64,000 nt of DNA, taken from positions 1-64,000 of the forward strand of contig CAJWLM010000010.1 of NCBI GenBank assembly GCA_913043025.1, given 5' to 3'. Shown one piece after another: positions 54,588-63,759 of this stretch. Numbering within the stretch: position 1 is the first letter of the stretch; each line of letters starts with the position of its first letter. The notes under the pieces are model-generated. The model made no database searches. It had not been told where the DNA came from and saw only the letters and a list, made by a program, of their open reading frames with translations. The stretch comes from an uncultured Rhodospirillaceae bacterium. Lineage in GTDB: Bacteria; Pseudomonadota; Alphaproteobacteria; UBA8366. Position numbers and translations under genes: made by a program.

Positions 54588-54765
54588 CTTGAGCTCCTCC
54601 ATATTTGCCATTTTGTAGGTATAGTGTCGGTCACCCAAAGCAGTGTCAATAAAGCAGCGTTCATTTGAAGTTTGCTAGTTGTTGGCTCTCCTTGACGTAC
54701 GTGCTGTTCGGCATTAAGACAGCCGCTTATCTAATAAGTTTTGTCTTTCGATTTTAGCTCTTTAC

Positions 54766-54843
54766 GGTGGCTGTAGCTCAGTTGGTTAGAGCGCCTGATT
54801 GTGGATCAGGAGGCCGTGGGTTCAAATCCCATCAGCCACCCCA
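54766..54843 (+). tRNA. tRNA-His (GTG)
   Basis: Complete cloverleaf. Acceptor GTGGCTG pairs with CAGCCAC, D arm GCTC/GAGC, anticodon stem CCTGA/TCAGG with anticodon GTG at 54801-54803, and T arm GTGGG TTCAAAT CCCAT. An extra G at 54766 pairs with the C discriminator, as expected for tRNA-His, and CCA is encoded at the end. Confidence 0.97.
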
Positions 54844-54948
54844 TTTATAAAAAAACTTTATGTTGATGGCTGACACGGTGCTTCCAAGTACATGTTAGGT
54901 GCATTGGAAATATGGTTTTCTATGGGATGCTGCACCCATCAAAAAAAC

Positions 54949-56313
54949 TCAATCGACATGCAGTGCATCTGTTAGGCAATTAAGTGATGGGGCCGCTTCA
55001 AGGGACTCAATAATTTGAATAGAGTCTTCCAATCTTTGTTCACTCAATACACGTGACGCACAAGTACGATACTTTTCCACAAGTTCGTCTCTTGTAAGTG
55101 GGTTTCCCGGACTACCTCTTACATGATCCACTTGCTTAGTGTAATTGCGTCCATCTTTCATTTGGATTGTGACTGGAGATCTTCTGCGAGATGCTGTGTC
55201 ATTACCCCATTCCTCATGTGCGTTTACCCTTACTTTGCTTAGCGCTTCTCGCATCTGGGGTGCATTGCAATACTCGTCAGAGAAGGATAGCAAATTTACT
55301 TTGTGGTCTAGCAGCATGCAAGCAAGTACATAGTCTATAGAAAATTTGCCGCGGAATCCTGTCGTAGGTTTATGAAAACGGACAATATCCAGAAGATCTG
55401 GATGCACATCTACAACTAAACTTTCAACCTCAGCTATAGAAATATTATTTTCTTCAATGAGTTCACTTGCTGCATCGAGAGCGCGCAAATTACCGCCACA
55501 ACATGGATATCTTTTTATTGTTAATCCAGGATCGACTATAGACCAATTTTTGCCCAGCCCCGCGGATATGTTATCAAACGTATAATTCCCGTCCCCATGG
55601 AAAGCAGAGTAGAACCCGTAATCACCTTCCAAACCCTCAGGGTCGGCGACGTAGCCGTTTCGAGCTAATAGTACTGATGTAACACCTGCTCTAGCTGCAT
55701 TGCCAGCGTGTATGCCCTTTCCTGGGGTGCCGAAATGTTGAGTTAGGCCGCCAGCATTTGCGGCTGCTAATCCAATAGCTACGGCCATCTGTTTAGGGTC
55801 CAGGCGGGCAATTTTAGCAGCAGCAGCTGCTGCTGCTGAGCACCCATATAATGACGTCGGATGGAAACCGCGTGCACGAAAGACATGCTCGTGTTGACGG
55901 CCAGATGAAGACATGCGCTCAAAAACTTCTAAGCCAATACAAATTGCAGTTACTAATTCTTTCCCTGATGCACTTGTTTCTTCGGCTATAGCTGTTGCTG
56001 CGGGAAGAATGCATGCGGTTGGGTGCGAGAATCCCGTATCGTCAAAATCTAGTAGGTGTGAGAGAGCTCCATTTGCCCAAGCAGTCGATACAACGCCCGT
56101 GCGTAGGTTAGTTCCAAATACTGAAGCTTTGGGATCCCCACCTTGTTCCCGCGTAATATCAATAATTATTTGCCCTGCCGGCTCTACTGTAGCCGCTAGG
56201 CCCACGCCAATGCAATCGAGTATATGGCGTTTTGTATTGCTAACTGCTTCTGAGGAGAGGTCATTAAATTCTATTTTATTTGCGAAATCAGACAGTATTT
56301 CTGTCGCACTCAT
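54949..56313 (-). CDS. MmgE/PrpD family protein
   Basis: A 454-aa MmgE/PrpD family protein, the family of 2-methylcitrate dehydratase and cis-aconitate decarboxylase. The N-terminal helical domain with HILDCIGVGLAATVE and the conserved LDFDDTGFSHPTACILPAA segment, and the KRYPCCGGNLRALDA substrate-site region are visible. It is alone, away from the aconitase/PEP mutase-family cluster at 6-11 kb, so a role in the methylcitrate cycle is only a possibility. Confidence 0.88.
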   Translation of the reverse strand: MSATEILSDFANKIEFNDLSSEAVSNTKRHILDCIGVGLAATVEPAGQIIIDITREQGGDPKASVFGTNLRTGVVSTAWANGALSHLLDFDDTGFSHPTACILPAATAIAEETSASGKELVTAICIGLEVFERMSSSGRQHEHVFRARGFHPTSLYGCSAAAAAAAKIARLDPKQMAVAIGLAAANAGGLTQHFGTPGKGIHAGNAARAGVTSVLLARNGYVADPEGLEGDYGFYSAFHGDGNYTFDNISAGLGKNWSIVDPGLTIKRYPCCGGNLRALDAASELIEENNISIAEVESLVVDVHPDLLDIVRFHKPTTGFRGKFSIDYVLACMLLDHKVNLLSFSDEYCNAPQMREALSKVRVNAHEEWGNDTASRRRSPVTIQMKDGRNYTKQVDHVRGSPGNPLTRDELVEKYRTCASRVLSEQRLEDSIQIIESLEAAPSLNCLTDALHVD

Positions 56314-56358
56314 TTACAATCTCCTTTTTGTGGCCGTGCATGGTGCCAGTGTTACGGA

Positions 56359-56616
56359 TCAGTTTTCCTTGAAATTGAACCGCTTCTCTATACGGCGCCG
56401 CGGAGCCCAATACATCTTTTCAGTTATTTTATATTTATCCACCAAATATCCAACGGAAATTACGTAAATGACGAGAAATATTATAACAATCCATGCAGGT
56501 ATTTCTATCTTTGCCAAAATATATGCTGGTCCAAGTAAAATGGTGAAGCTGATTGCGGAGCAAACACAGAATAAAAGTAATATTGCTAATCTGGATTTAA
56601 TTTTTTCAAAATTCAT
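56359..56616 (-). CDS. small two-helix membrane protein of unknown function
   Basis: An 85-aa protein with two hydrophobic segments (about residues 9-33 and 39-60) and a basic, aromatic C-terminal tail KMYWAPRRRIEKRF. No family recognised. It lies 45 bases upstream of the MmgE/PrpD start on the same strand. Confidence 0.5.
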   Translation of the reverse strand: MNFEKIKSRLAILLLFCVCSAISFTILLGPAYILAKIEIPAWIVIIFLVIYVISVGYLVDKYKITEKMYWAPRRRIEKRFNFKEN

Positions 56617-56667
56617 TAGTGGAGCCTGGGACAGTATGGTTCATAAAAAACTCCGGGTGGTTGGTTG

Positions 56668-56704
56668 TCATTGACTATACGTGGGTGTTTCTCATTGACT
56701 ATAC
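56668..56704. repeat. 13-base perfect direct repeat TCATTGACTATAC, 24-base period
   Basis: Copies at 56668-56680 and 56692-56704. The 24-base period would place the copies on nearly the same face of the helix. Located upstream of the heme-uptake operon promoter and of the small minus-strand gene; a regulator site is possible. Confidence 0.5.
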
Positions 56705-56769
56705 ACTGTATTTCAAAGAGGCGATATTTGCTAAATGAGCTTTACTCCTTTTGCGATAGGGAACATTTT

Positions 56770-56798
56770 TTGATATGATACACGGCAGCGGGTACAAT
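56770..56798 (+). promoter_or_regulatory. sigma-70 promoter for the heme uptake operon
   Basis: TTGATA (56770-56775), 17-base spacer, TACAAT (56793-56798): each hexamer is one base off consensus. Transcription would start near 56805, about 60 bases before hmuT. Confidence 0.6.
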
Positions 56799-56829
56799 AG
56801 CTAAGACCCACGAGGTATTTAAACTTATT

Positions 56830-56848
56830 GAGAACGACTTGCATTCTC
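56830..56848. promoter_or_regulatory. Fur-like box in the hmu leader
   Basis: GAGAACGACTTGCATTCTC is a 19-base dyad matching the classic Fur box in 12 of 19 positions, with 6-base perfect arms TGAGAA/TTCTCA. It is just downstream of the promoter, where binding would block transcription. Iron control of a heme operon is expected; the regulator (Fur, Irr or RirA) is not shown. Confidence 0.5.
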
Positions 56849-56864
56849 ACTATACCTTTTCATC

Positions 56865-57743
56865 ATGCAGCGTTTTATTTTTCTATTACTTTTTGCACTG
56901 GTAGGTATCATTTCTCATGGGAACGCCTCACCGGGTTGTACTAAGGCGCCGGACACAAGCAGGATAGTGGCGGTTGGTGGATCTGTGACTGAGGTGATTT
57001 TTTACTTGAATTTAGAAAGTAATTTGGTTGCAAGAGATATAACATCGAATTTTCCGCCCGAAGCTTTGGAACTACCTTCTGTCGGTTATGTACGGAGCTT
57101 GTCAACAGAGGGTGTGCTATCGGTTTCTCCGACACTTATTCTTGGTGAGTCTGACATGGGCCCGCCATTCGTCATTAAGCAATTCAGAAATGCAGTTGTG
57201 GATCTTAGAATAATACCCGATACCTTTTCAGGGAAAGGTATCGAAGATAAGGTGAGGTGTGTCGGGCAGATCCTTGGTTTAGGAAAGCAAAAGCTTGAAC
57301 AAAAACTCAATGAGTTGAGTGTTATTAACGCTAAAATTAAAGGCTCGAATGCAACGCGTTCTATTTCGAGAAAACGGTACATTATAATCTTAATGATGCG
57401 CGGAACATCCCCTTTCGTCGCTGGCGCGGGTACGTCAGGTGATGGATTTATAAAGATGTTGGGCGGCGTAAATGCCATGGCAAGCGCGAATGGCTGGAAG
57501 CCCGTAGGAATAGAATCAATAATTGGTAATCAGCCTGACGTGATTATTGTGACGGAAAGGGCATTCAAGCCATTTGGCAATATCGAGAAATTTTTATCCC
57601 AAACCGGTCTAAGTGCTTCCCGGGCTGGAAAGGTAGGCGCAGTTCTCGTTGAAGATGGAATGTCACTTTTGGGGTTCGGCCCGAGAACTCTCATAGTCGC
57701 TCAAAATATTTTGAATAAAGCCCATATTATGGTTAAGGAATAA
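56865..57743 (+). CDS. hmuT: heme ABC transporter substrate-binding protein
   Basis: A 292-aa periplasmic heme-binding protein of the HmuT/cluster A-2 type. A signal peptide (FIFLLLFALVGIISHGNAS) is followed by RIVAVGGSVTEVIFYL, the GVLSVSPTLILGES segment, and GAGTSGDGFIKMLGGVN, which are standard in the family. Delivers heme to the HmuUV permease. First gene of a tight three-gene operon with 7 bases to hmuU. Confidence 0.9.
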   Translation: MQRFIFLLLFALVGIISHGNASPGCTKAPDTSRIVAVGGSVTEVIFYLNLESNLVARDITSNFPPEALELPSVGYVRSLSTEGVLSVSPTLILGESDMGPPFVIKQFRNAVVDLRIIPDTFSGKGIEDKVRCVGQILGLGKQKLEQKLNELSVINAKIKGSNATRSISRKRYIIILMMRGTSPFVAGAGTSGDGFIKMLGGVNAMASANGWKPVGIESIIGNQPDVIIVTERAFKPFGNIEKFLSQTGLSASRAGKVGAVLVEDGMSLLGFGPRTLIVAQNILNKAHIMVKE

Positions 57744-57750
57744 GCAAAGC

Positions 57751-58767
57751 TTGCGTTACTATAAACACCTAAAGCCACGACAAATTACTATACTAATAAT
57801 CCTCGGCGTTGTTAGTGTGGTAGCCTTTATATTGAGTTTAATTTTTGGTAGCTTCAGCATTCCAGTGCTCAAATTGTTGTCTGGAAATGCCACCCCTCTG
57901 CAAATTGAAATACTAAGCCAAATTCGCGGCCCAAGAGTTATCTTAACAATATTTGTTGGTGCTGCGCTTGGGATTTCTGGCGCTGCTTTACAGGGCTTAT
58001 TTCGTAATCCATTAGCGGACCCCGGCTTGATTGGTGTTTCAGCGGGTGCTGCGTTGGGTGCGGTCTTAGCAATTATCTTTCCACTCAATGTACTGCCAGA
58101 AATTGCTTTAGGGGTTTATGCAGTTCCTCTTTCGGCAACTGTTGGTTCAGGTGTGGTCATAGCCCTCTTATTTTTTCTGACCAGAGGTTTCACCCAAGCA
58201 GGCATCACGTACATGTTACTCGTGGGGATTGCTGTCAATGCTTTGGCTACTGTTGGCATAGGACTTTTGACTTTCATTAGCACTGATAGCCAGTTGCGCG
58301 GACTGACTTTTTGGTTAATGGGTAGTTTCGGTGGGGCTCGATGGAGCCTAATTATCCCGGTAATTTTTATAATCTCACTCTCCATTAGCTTCATGCTCGC
58401 TTATTCTCGACGTTTAGACTTGATACAACTTGGCGAGAGCGAGGCAAGAAGGCTCGGTGTCAATGTACGCAGGGTAAAAATAATAATTATTCTCTCTGCA
58501 GCATTTATGATAGGCGCAAGTGTTTCCTTATCCGGTATTATAGGATTTGTGGGATTGGTCGTTCCCCATCTTGTAAGATTGATAGGGGGTCCAAATCACA
58601 CATATTTGTTAGCAGGATCTGCCTTATTGGGAAGTGGAATAATGGTGTTGGCCGATCTTACTTCTAGAATAGTTATACAGCCTGCCGAATTACCCGTAGG
58701 ACTGGCTACGAGTGCTCTAGGTGCCCCATTTTTCCTTTGGCTAGTATTAAGATTGAAAAAAAGTTGA
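57751..58767 (+). CDS. hmuU: heme ABC transporter permease
   Basis: A 338-aa FecCD-type permease with about ten transmembrane helices. Begins at TTG (57751); no ATG is near the normal start. LRGLTFWLMGSFGGARW, GFVGLVVPHLVRL and ALGAPFFLWLVLR are family hallmarks. Forms the membrane channel with HmuV as ATPase. Its stop overlaps the likely hmuV start. Confidence 0.92.
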   Translation: MRYYKHLKPRQITILIILGVVSVVAFILSLIFGSFSIPVLKLLSGNATPLQIEILSQIRGPRVILTIFVGAALGISGAALQGLFRNPLADPGLIGVSAGAALGAVLAIIFPLNVLPEIALGVYAVPLSATVGSGVVIALLFFLTRGFTQAGITYMLLVGIAVNALATVGIGLLTFISTDSQLRGLTFWLMGSFGGARWSLIIPVIFIISLSISFMLAYSRRLDLIQLGESEARRLGVNVRRVKIIIILSAAFMIGASVSLSGIIGFVGLVVPHLVRLIGGPNHTYLLAGSALLGSGIMVLADLTSRIVIQPAELPVGLATSALGAPFFLWLVLRLKKS

Positions 58768-59537
58768 GCATATTAGTTTCAAACATGAGTTTTATACGAA
58801 ACTCCAAATTCGCCCTACGAAATATCAACCTGACCGTGAATGAGGGTGAAATTCTCGCAATTGTGGGCCCTAATGGGTCTGGAAAGTCAACGTTGATGAG
58901 TTTGTTAGCTGGTGATATTCGGCCGACTGGCGGACGCATCGATTACGGTGACATGCCGCTGGAGACGTGGGACCTTTCCGAAAGGGCCGACTATCGGAGC
59001 ATGATGTCTCAACAACATATTGTTGCTTATGATTTTACCGTAAGAGAAATCATTGAAATGGGAATTGTGCATGCGCAGGAAATAATGAAAGACAGATCCT
59101 ATTCTTCGGTTGTCGATATTATTGCTGAAATGTTTGAGCTTACGAATGTGCTGGATCATAGTATAAGATCTTTGTCAGGTGGAGGTCAGCAAAGGGTTCA
59201 CTTCGCTCGCGCATTAGCTCAAGTTTGGCAAAAAGATAGTTATAAAGATCCGAAATTTATGTTGCTTGATGAGCCTACCTCCAATCTCGATCTTGCCCAT
59301 GAAGTGAAGACGTTATCTCTACTGAGAAATGAAGTTCGAAAGGGGTTGGGTGTGTTGGTAATATTGCATGATTTGAATTTGACAGCGCACTTTGCCGATA
59401 AGGTGGCGATTCTAAAAAATGGCGAATTGGTTGATCACGGAAGTGCCGATGAAGTCTTGACTTCGGAAATACTCAGCTCAGTATATAATTTGTCCATAAA
59501 TGTTTCGCATGAACCTTTGCGGATCACACATTTTTAG
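58764..59537 (+). CDS. hmuV: heme ABC transporter ATPase
   Basis: A 257-aa ATPase of the HmuV type. Walker A GPNGSGKST, signature LSGGGQQRVHFARAL, Walker B FMLLDEPTSNLD and the His-loop VILHDLNLTAHFAD are clear. The TTG at 58764, overlapping the hmuU stop in TTGA, is the more natural start; the track start at 58737 lies within hmuU. Completes the heme uptake system. Confidence 0.92.
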   Translation: MSILVSNMSFIRNSKFALRNINLTVNEGEILAIVGPNGSGKSTLMSLLAGDIRPTGGRIDYGDMPLETWDLSERADYRSMMSQQHIVAYDFTVREIIEMGIVHAQEIMKDRSYSSVVDIIAEMFELTNVLDHSIRSLSGGGQQRVHFARALAQVWQKDSYKDPKFMLLDEPTSNLDLAHEVKTLSLLRNEVRKGLGVLVILHDLNLTAHFADKVAILKNGELVDHGSADEVLTSEILSSVYNLSINVSHEPLRITHF

Positions 59538-59548
59538 TTTTGGTAGCA

Positions 59549-59884
59549 ATGAAGAAAAGCCTCAAAAGAAATCTAGAATCCATGTTAGAACGGTTAAGAA
59601 CGGCATTTAAAGCAAGATCAAAAACACATCTTTTGTTAATATTCTTGATCTTTGGTTTGAGTGGCATCCTGTCAGTTTCGGCATCTGATGTTGTGCTTGA
59701 TATCCTAGGGTTAGACAAAGACACAACGACAACCCTTATTTACTGGCCAACTAGACTGTTTACGCTTTTCATTGTTTACCAAGGGATTCTGTTAATGGTG
59801 AGTGCATGTTTTGGTGAGTTTAATCATTTTTCAAGATATAGTTTAAAGCTTATCAGACGTATTAAGATGATCAGTGGCCGCTGA
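59549..59884 (+). CDS. DUF6787-like small membrane protein
   Basis: A 111-aa membrane protein with two helices (about residues 28-47 and 63-87), the segment LLLIFLIFGLSGILSVSAS and YWPTRLFTLFIVYQGILL followed by FGEFNHF and a basic end. This arrangement resembles DUF6787 proteins from memory. The ATG at 59549 is preferred to the TTG at 59540. It follows hmuV by 11 bases and may be part of the operon. Function unknown. Confidence 0.65.
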   Translation: MKKSLKRNLESMLERLRTAFKARSKTHLLLIFLIFGLSGILSVSASDVVLDILGLDKDTTTTLIYWPTRLFTLFIVYQGILLMVSACFGEFNHFSRYSLKLIRRIKMISGR

Positions 59885-59973
59885 AGCGTGAGTTAGTTTT
59901 TCGGTGAAAAACTCTACTCGCTCCTCATTTTTTTTTAAAAAAATTTTAGCATCCATTCAAATACAGTCAGCAA

Positions 59974-60411
59974 ATGTATAATTCTTATCGTGTGATAAAA
60001 AATTTTTTCAAAAATTGTTTTATTTTTGAGGGGCGTTGTTCACGCTCAGAATTTTGGTGGCCCGTCCTTGTTGTAGTTCTTCCAATCAATGGTGCGATTT
60101 TAGTTGTTGGGCGATCAATTGAAGATTTCTCCGCCTTGTATTTGGTGGTTCATATTTTGCAGCTAACCTTACTTCTTCCTTTTCTATCTGCAGTTGTTCG
60201 CCGTTTGCATGATTTAGATATTTCAGGTTGGTGGTTTCTGTCAGGGTTAGTAATAGCTATAATGTCTGCAGCGGCAGCGCTGGGTGGAATGTTATGGCTT
60301 GAGGAAAAGCGGTACGTATATTTTTTATATGGGTTTCTATTTTTTCCTGTTGTTCTAATACCAGCGCTTTGTTTTAAAGGTACAGCCGGGGTTAATAGGT
60401 TTGATCGCTAA
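59974..60411 (+). CDS. DUF805 family membrane protein
   Basis: A 145-aa four-helix membrane protein. The N-terminal NFFKNCFIFEGRCSRSEFWW and central VRRLHDLDISGWWFL are the DUF805 signatures. These proteins are common and without known function. It lies 89 bases after the DUF6787-like gene. Confidence 0.9.
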   Translation: MYNSYRVIKNFFKNCFIFEGRCSRSEFWWPVLVVVLPINGAILVVGRSIEDFSALYLVVHILQLTLLLPFLSAVVRRLHDLDISGWWFLSGLVIAIMSAAAALGGMLWLEEKRYVYFLYGFLFFPVVLIPALCFKGTAGVNRFDR

Positions 60412-60648
60412 AACCGTAAAACCCAGGCTTATTAGACGTCTTCATCTCCTGCTTATTTTATTTTGTGCTCGGAAGGCGTCTTTTTCTAACCTTTTCTTTT
60501 ACCTCTACGTGTAGACACACGACGAAAGAGACCGAACAGATCCTTAGTTTTGAAAAAAATTTTTATCATTGGGATATGAGGTTCACCGTTCCATTCACTT
60601 TTCTTAAAAAATAAATGCTTACATACCCATAAAAAAGCACTGCGTTTT

Positions 60649-60945
60649 TTAAGGATTATGAATTATGAGCTCTGTTCTTTGACGATCCTCTACCACTCTA
60701 TCTGCAACTTTTGCAAAGACATCATAGTGCGGCATTGTGCGGTGTATGGCGTGATCTTTTTTACTATCATAAACTTCCAGAAAATAGACGTTATTGGGTT
60801 CATCCTCTTTTGTCATAACGCGAAAGTGCTGACAGGCTTTTTCGTCTTCCATAGAATGTTTGGCATCATACATGGCGGCTTCCATAAATTCCTTCATGTG
60901 CCCCTCTTTAATTGTAAACCGGATCCAAAGAGCGTGTGCTTCCAT
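60649..60945 (-). CDS. antibiotic biosynthesis monooxygenase (ABM) fold protein
   Basis: A 98-aa ferredoxin-like fold protein of the ABM/quinol monooxygenase family (LsrG, YgiN). The conserved HFRVMTKEDEPNNVYFLEVYDSK with later HRTMPHYDVF shows the family. Likely a homodimer; substrate unknown. ATG start with GAGGAG upstream. Confidence 0.87.
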   Translation of the reverse strand: MEAHALWIRFTIKEGHMKEFMEAAMYDAKHSMEDEKACQHFRVMTKEDEPNNVYFLEVYDSKKDHAIHRTMPHYDVFAKVADRVVEDRQRTELIIHNP

Positions 60946-61201
60946 GATTTAGTTCTCCTCAAAAAAAATGTTAAAGGTCTATTAAATTTTAAGCCGAAGA
61001 TTAATCACGGTACATTTAGAGCAATCTGTGGCTATCAAACACCTATATATAATGAGCTAACGGCCCTCAACAATACGTCAATCTCATGAGTTTGGCTTAT
61101 ATTTCCAAAACCTGTTTATTTTCGGGCCTTCTTGCTCTGTACTCCTCTCGGGTTTACTCTGCGGCGATGACACGGCTGGAAAACGTTTCGGGAGAAAATA
61201 C

Positions 61202-62011
61202 ATGGCGGTTGTAGAAACAGAAAATTTTGGACAGATAATGGTTATTCGCTTGAATCGTCCAGAGAGGATGAATGCCCTGGGTTTTGAGTTGCGTTCGATG
61301 ATGGCGGACGCATGGAATGAATTTGAGGAGAGCAAAAAGCTCGAAGTAGCAATTGTTACTGGCACGGGTAAGGCATTTTGTGCCGGTGAAGACATGAAAG
61401 AGGCACTCGAGAGAGGCGCGCCAGGAAGTCAGTCCAAGCCTGTAGATGATCCGTTGAAAGATGGTCGGATCTCTAAGCCAGTAATAGCCGCTATAAATGG
61501 TTTTGCCATGGGGGGCGGTTTTATGTTGGCCGAGCGTGCCGATTTACGTGTGGCTGTTCCTGAAGCGCTTTTTGAGGTTTCTGAAGCCAAACGGTGGCTC
61601 TTAGGAGGTTATTATCACGCTTATTGGGCCAACCTGCCGCATCCGGTAGCAACTGAAATGGCCTTTGGATTTCGTTTTACCGCTGACCGTCTTTATCAGA
61701 TGGGTTTCATAAACCGTCTTGTAGGAAAAGATCAACTGATGGCTGAGGCGATATCAATGGCTGAACATTTATTATCCTTACCACCTGCATCTCGTGTGAA
61801 CACGCTTTACATGATGCGTCAAATGCGTCCTAAAGTTGATGAGGGTCTCGAAGCACTGGCAGAAGCTTTGCATGATCATGGTGAGAAAAGTGATCTTATG
61901 GAGTCTCGGCTAGCTTTTAAAGAAAAGCGCAAGCCTGTATTTAAAGGTTGGGTCAAGCCAAAGGATCGCTATGCGATGCCAACACTGGATTCGGTGAAAA
62001 TTAAAAAGTGA
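61202..62011 (+). CDS. enoyl-CoA hydratase/isomerase family protein
   Basis: A 269-aa crotonase-fold protein. The CoA oxyanion-hole segments are AFCAGEDMKEA and AAINGFAMGGGFMLA; the acid region reads LFEVSEAKRWLLGG, with one Glu kept but the second usual Glu position and the PxGGT loop altered, so hydratase activity is not assured. It begins an operon with a TauD dioxygenase 19 bases downstream. Confidence 0.88.
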   Translation: MAVVETENFGQIMVIRLNRPERMNALGFELRSMMADAWNEFEESKKLEVAIVTGTGKAFCAGEDMKEALERGAPGSQSKPVDDPLKDGRISKPVIAAINGFAMGGGFMLAERADLRVAVPEALFEVSEAKRWLLGGYYHAYWANLPHPVATEMAFGFRFTADRLYQMGFINRLVGKDQLMAEAISMAEHLLSLPPASRVNTLYMMRQMRPKVDEGLEALAEALHDHGEKSDLMESRLAFKEKRKPVFKGWVKPKDRYAMPTLDSVKIKK

Positions 62012-62030
62012 ATTTCAAGAGGAGCAGCAG

Positions 62031-62861
62031 ATGCCCTGTGACATAAGGCCTCTATCAAACGCTTTTGGATGTGAAGTTGTTGGTGTTGACTTGAAGACTG
62101 CCTCCGAAGCTGAGATGGAGACTATTATTTCGGCGCTTGATGAAAAACTCGTCTTAGCAATCCGGCATCAAGAGTTATTGCCAAATGAACTTGCTGCAGT
62201 AGCGCGTCGTTTCGGTAATCTTGCACCCCAGCATATGAGTGATCTGATGTTGGCTGAGGAAACGTCAATCTGCGAACTTAATAGTGCGAATGCTCCGGTA
62301 GATAAAAATGGGAAGCCAAAATTAATTGGTGAGGGAAATTGGCACGTAGACCACACAAATCTTGAGCAACCTCCAAAATACACAATGCTATATGCAAAAA
62401 AACTTCCAACTAAGGGAGGGGATACCGGTTTCGCTAATATGCAAAAAGCTTTCGCGTCACTTCCAGAAAGTGAGCAGCAAAAACTCATCGGTCTGAAGTC
62501 GCATAATGGGCTGTTAAGTAAGCCAGACCACACATCGGAACGGGATTTAGTAAAGTATGGTGCAACAAAAATACATCCCTTTATAAGGACTCATCCCGTT
62601 ACAGGCAAAAAATCTATATACTGTCATCCCCAAAAACTTGCATTTATTGAAGGCATGACTCCCAAAGAAAGCCAAGAATTAATCCTTAACTTGCAAGCCC
62701 GAACGATCAATGAAAATACAACTTATCGCCATGTGTGGGAATCGGGCGACCTTGTTATCTGGGATAACCGTGGAGTAATGCATAAAGCATTTTATGATTA
62801 TGATCATACTGAAGGAAGGATTATGCACCGTATACTCATTGAAGGTGAAATACCGGTATAG
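62031..62861 (+). CDS. TauD/TfdA family dioxygenase
   Basis: A 276-aa Fe(II)/2-oxoglutarate dioxygenase. The HxD motif is in NWHVDHTN, the distal His in DNRGVMHKA and the 2OG Arg in the final EGRIMHRIL region. An AGAGGAGCAGCAG box precedes the ATG. Likely substrate is an organic acid or sulfonate of the TfdA/TauD type. It lies between the crotonase and an alpha/beta hydrolase in one operon. Confidence 0.92.
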   Translation: MPCDIRPLSNAFGCEVVGVDLKTASEAEMETIISALDEKLVLAIRHQELLPNELAAVARRFGNLAPQHMSDLMLAEETSICELNSANAPVDKNGKPKLIGEGNWHVDHTNLEQPPKYTMLYAKKLPTKGGDTGFANMQKAFASLPESEQQKLIGLKSHNGLLSKPDHTSERDLVKYGATKIHPFIRTHPVTGKKSIYCHPQKLAFIEGMTPKESQELILNLQARTINENTTYRHVWESGDLVIWDNRGVMHKAFYDYDHTEGRIMHRILIEGEIPV

Positions 62862-62873
62862 AGAGAATTGAAA

Positions 62874-63632
62874 ATGCCCTATTGCGAATGTGCGGATGCA
62901 AAAATTTACTTTGAGGTTTTCGGAGAAGGGTTCCCTGTCTTATTGTTTGCACCAGGTGGAATGTGGTCGAATATTTCAAAATGGCGTGGAACACAAGGAG
63001 AACCCGTTCGGCCAGTTCATGACTGGACTGAGGTGTTATCGGACAAATTTACGGTTGTTGCGATGGATCAGAGAAATGCTGGTTTGTCCTCGGGAGCGGT
63101 TTCATCCAACCACGGATGGGATACATACTCAAATGATCAATTAGCAGTTATGGATTGCCTTGGGTTCACTGATTTTCACACACTAGGTGGATGTATCGGT
63201 GGAAGCTTCTGTCTTAATATCGCTCGTTTGGCGCCCCATCGCGTTACATCTGTTGTTCTGCAAAATCCTATAGGTTTGCACCCGGAACACCCCGAATATT
63301 TCCCTGATACTGTGACTAGGTGGGCTAAGGAATTATCGCAAACCCGTAACGATATAAATCCGACAGCAATCGAGTCTTTTAAAAATAATATGTTTGGGTC
63401 TGATTTTGTTTTTTCGGTAACCCGAGATTTTGTACATTCCCTCAAAACGCCGGCCATGCTTATGCATGGCAAGGATAAACCGCACCCCCCTTCAATAAGC
63501 GCAGAGCTTCAGAAATTACTTCCTGCGGACACCGTATCGCTTAAAAATTGGGAACGTCCGAAATTTGACATGGTACAAAGGAATACGGTCATCCAATTTC
63601 TTGAATCTAATACTCCCCGGGAATTCCTTTAG
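62874..63632 (+). CDS. alpha/beta hydrolase with Cys nucleophile elbow
   Basis: A 252-aa alpha/beta-hydrolase fold protein. The nucleophile elbow reads LGGCIGGSF, with Cys where Ser is usual; an acidic residue is in MHGKDKPHPP. The expected C-terminal catalytic His is not found: the usual GH position reads NWERPKFDM. The ATG at 62874 is favoured over the TTG at 62868. It may be a Cys-type hydrolase or an inactive homologue; it is 12 bases after the TauD gene. Confidence 0.85.
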   Translation: MPYCECADAKIYFEVFGEGFPVLLFAPGGMWSNISKWRGTQGEPVRPVHDWTEVLSDKFTVVAMDQRNAGLSSGAVSSNHGWDTYSNDQLAVMDCLGFTDFHTLGGCIGGSFCLNIARLAPHRVTSVVLQNPIGLHPEHPEYFPDTVTRWAKELSQTRNDINPTAIESFKNNMFGSDFVFSVTRDFVHSLKTPAMLMHGKDKPHPPSISAELQKLLPADTVSLKNWERPKFDMVQRNTVIQFLESNTPREFL

Positions 63633-63759
63633 GTTATCATTGTGGGGCATGCAGAAATGAATTTGCCAAAATTATGGGTCTAGTTGTCAGGTTTTAAAAA
63701 CCCAGCGGGAGAGTTAGTATATGGTTAGAAATTTTAGCGATAGGTAATAAGGGGACACC

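Noticed and set aside
54766-54843. Possible integration site at tRNA-His
   Set aside because: No duplicated tRNA 3' end, integrase or phage genes are found nearby.
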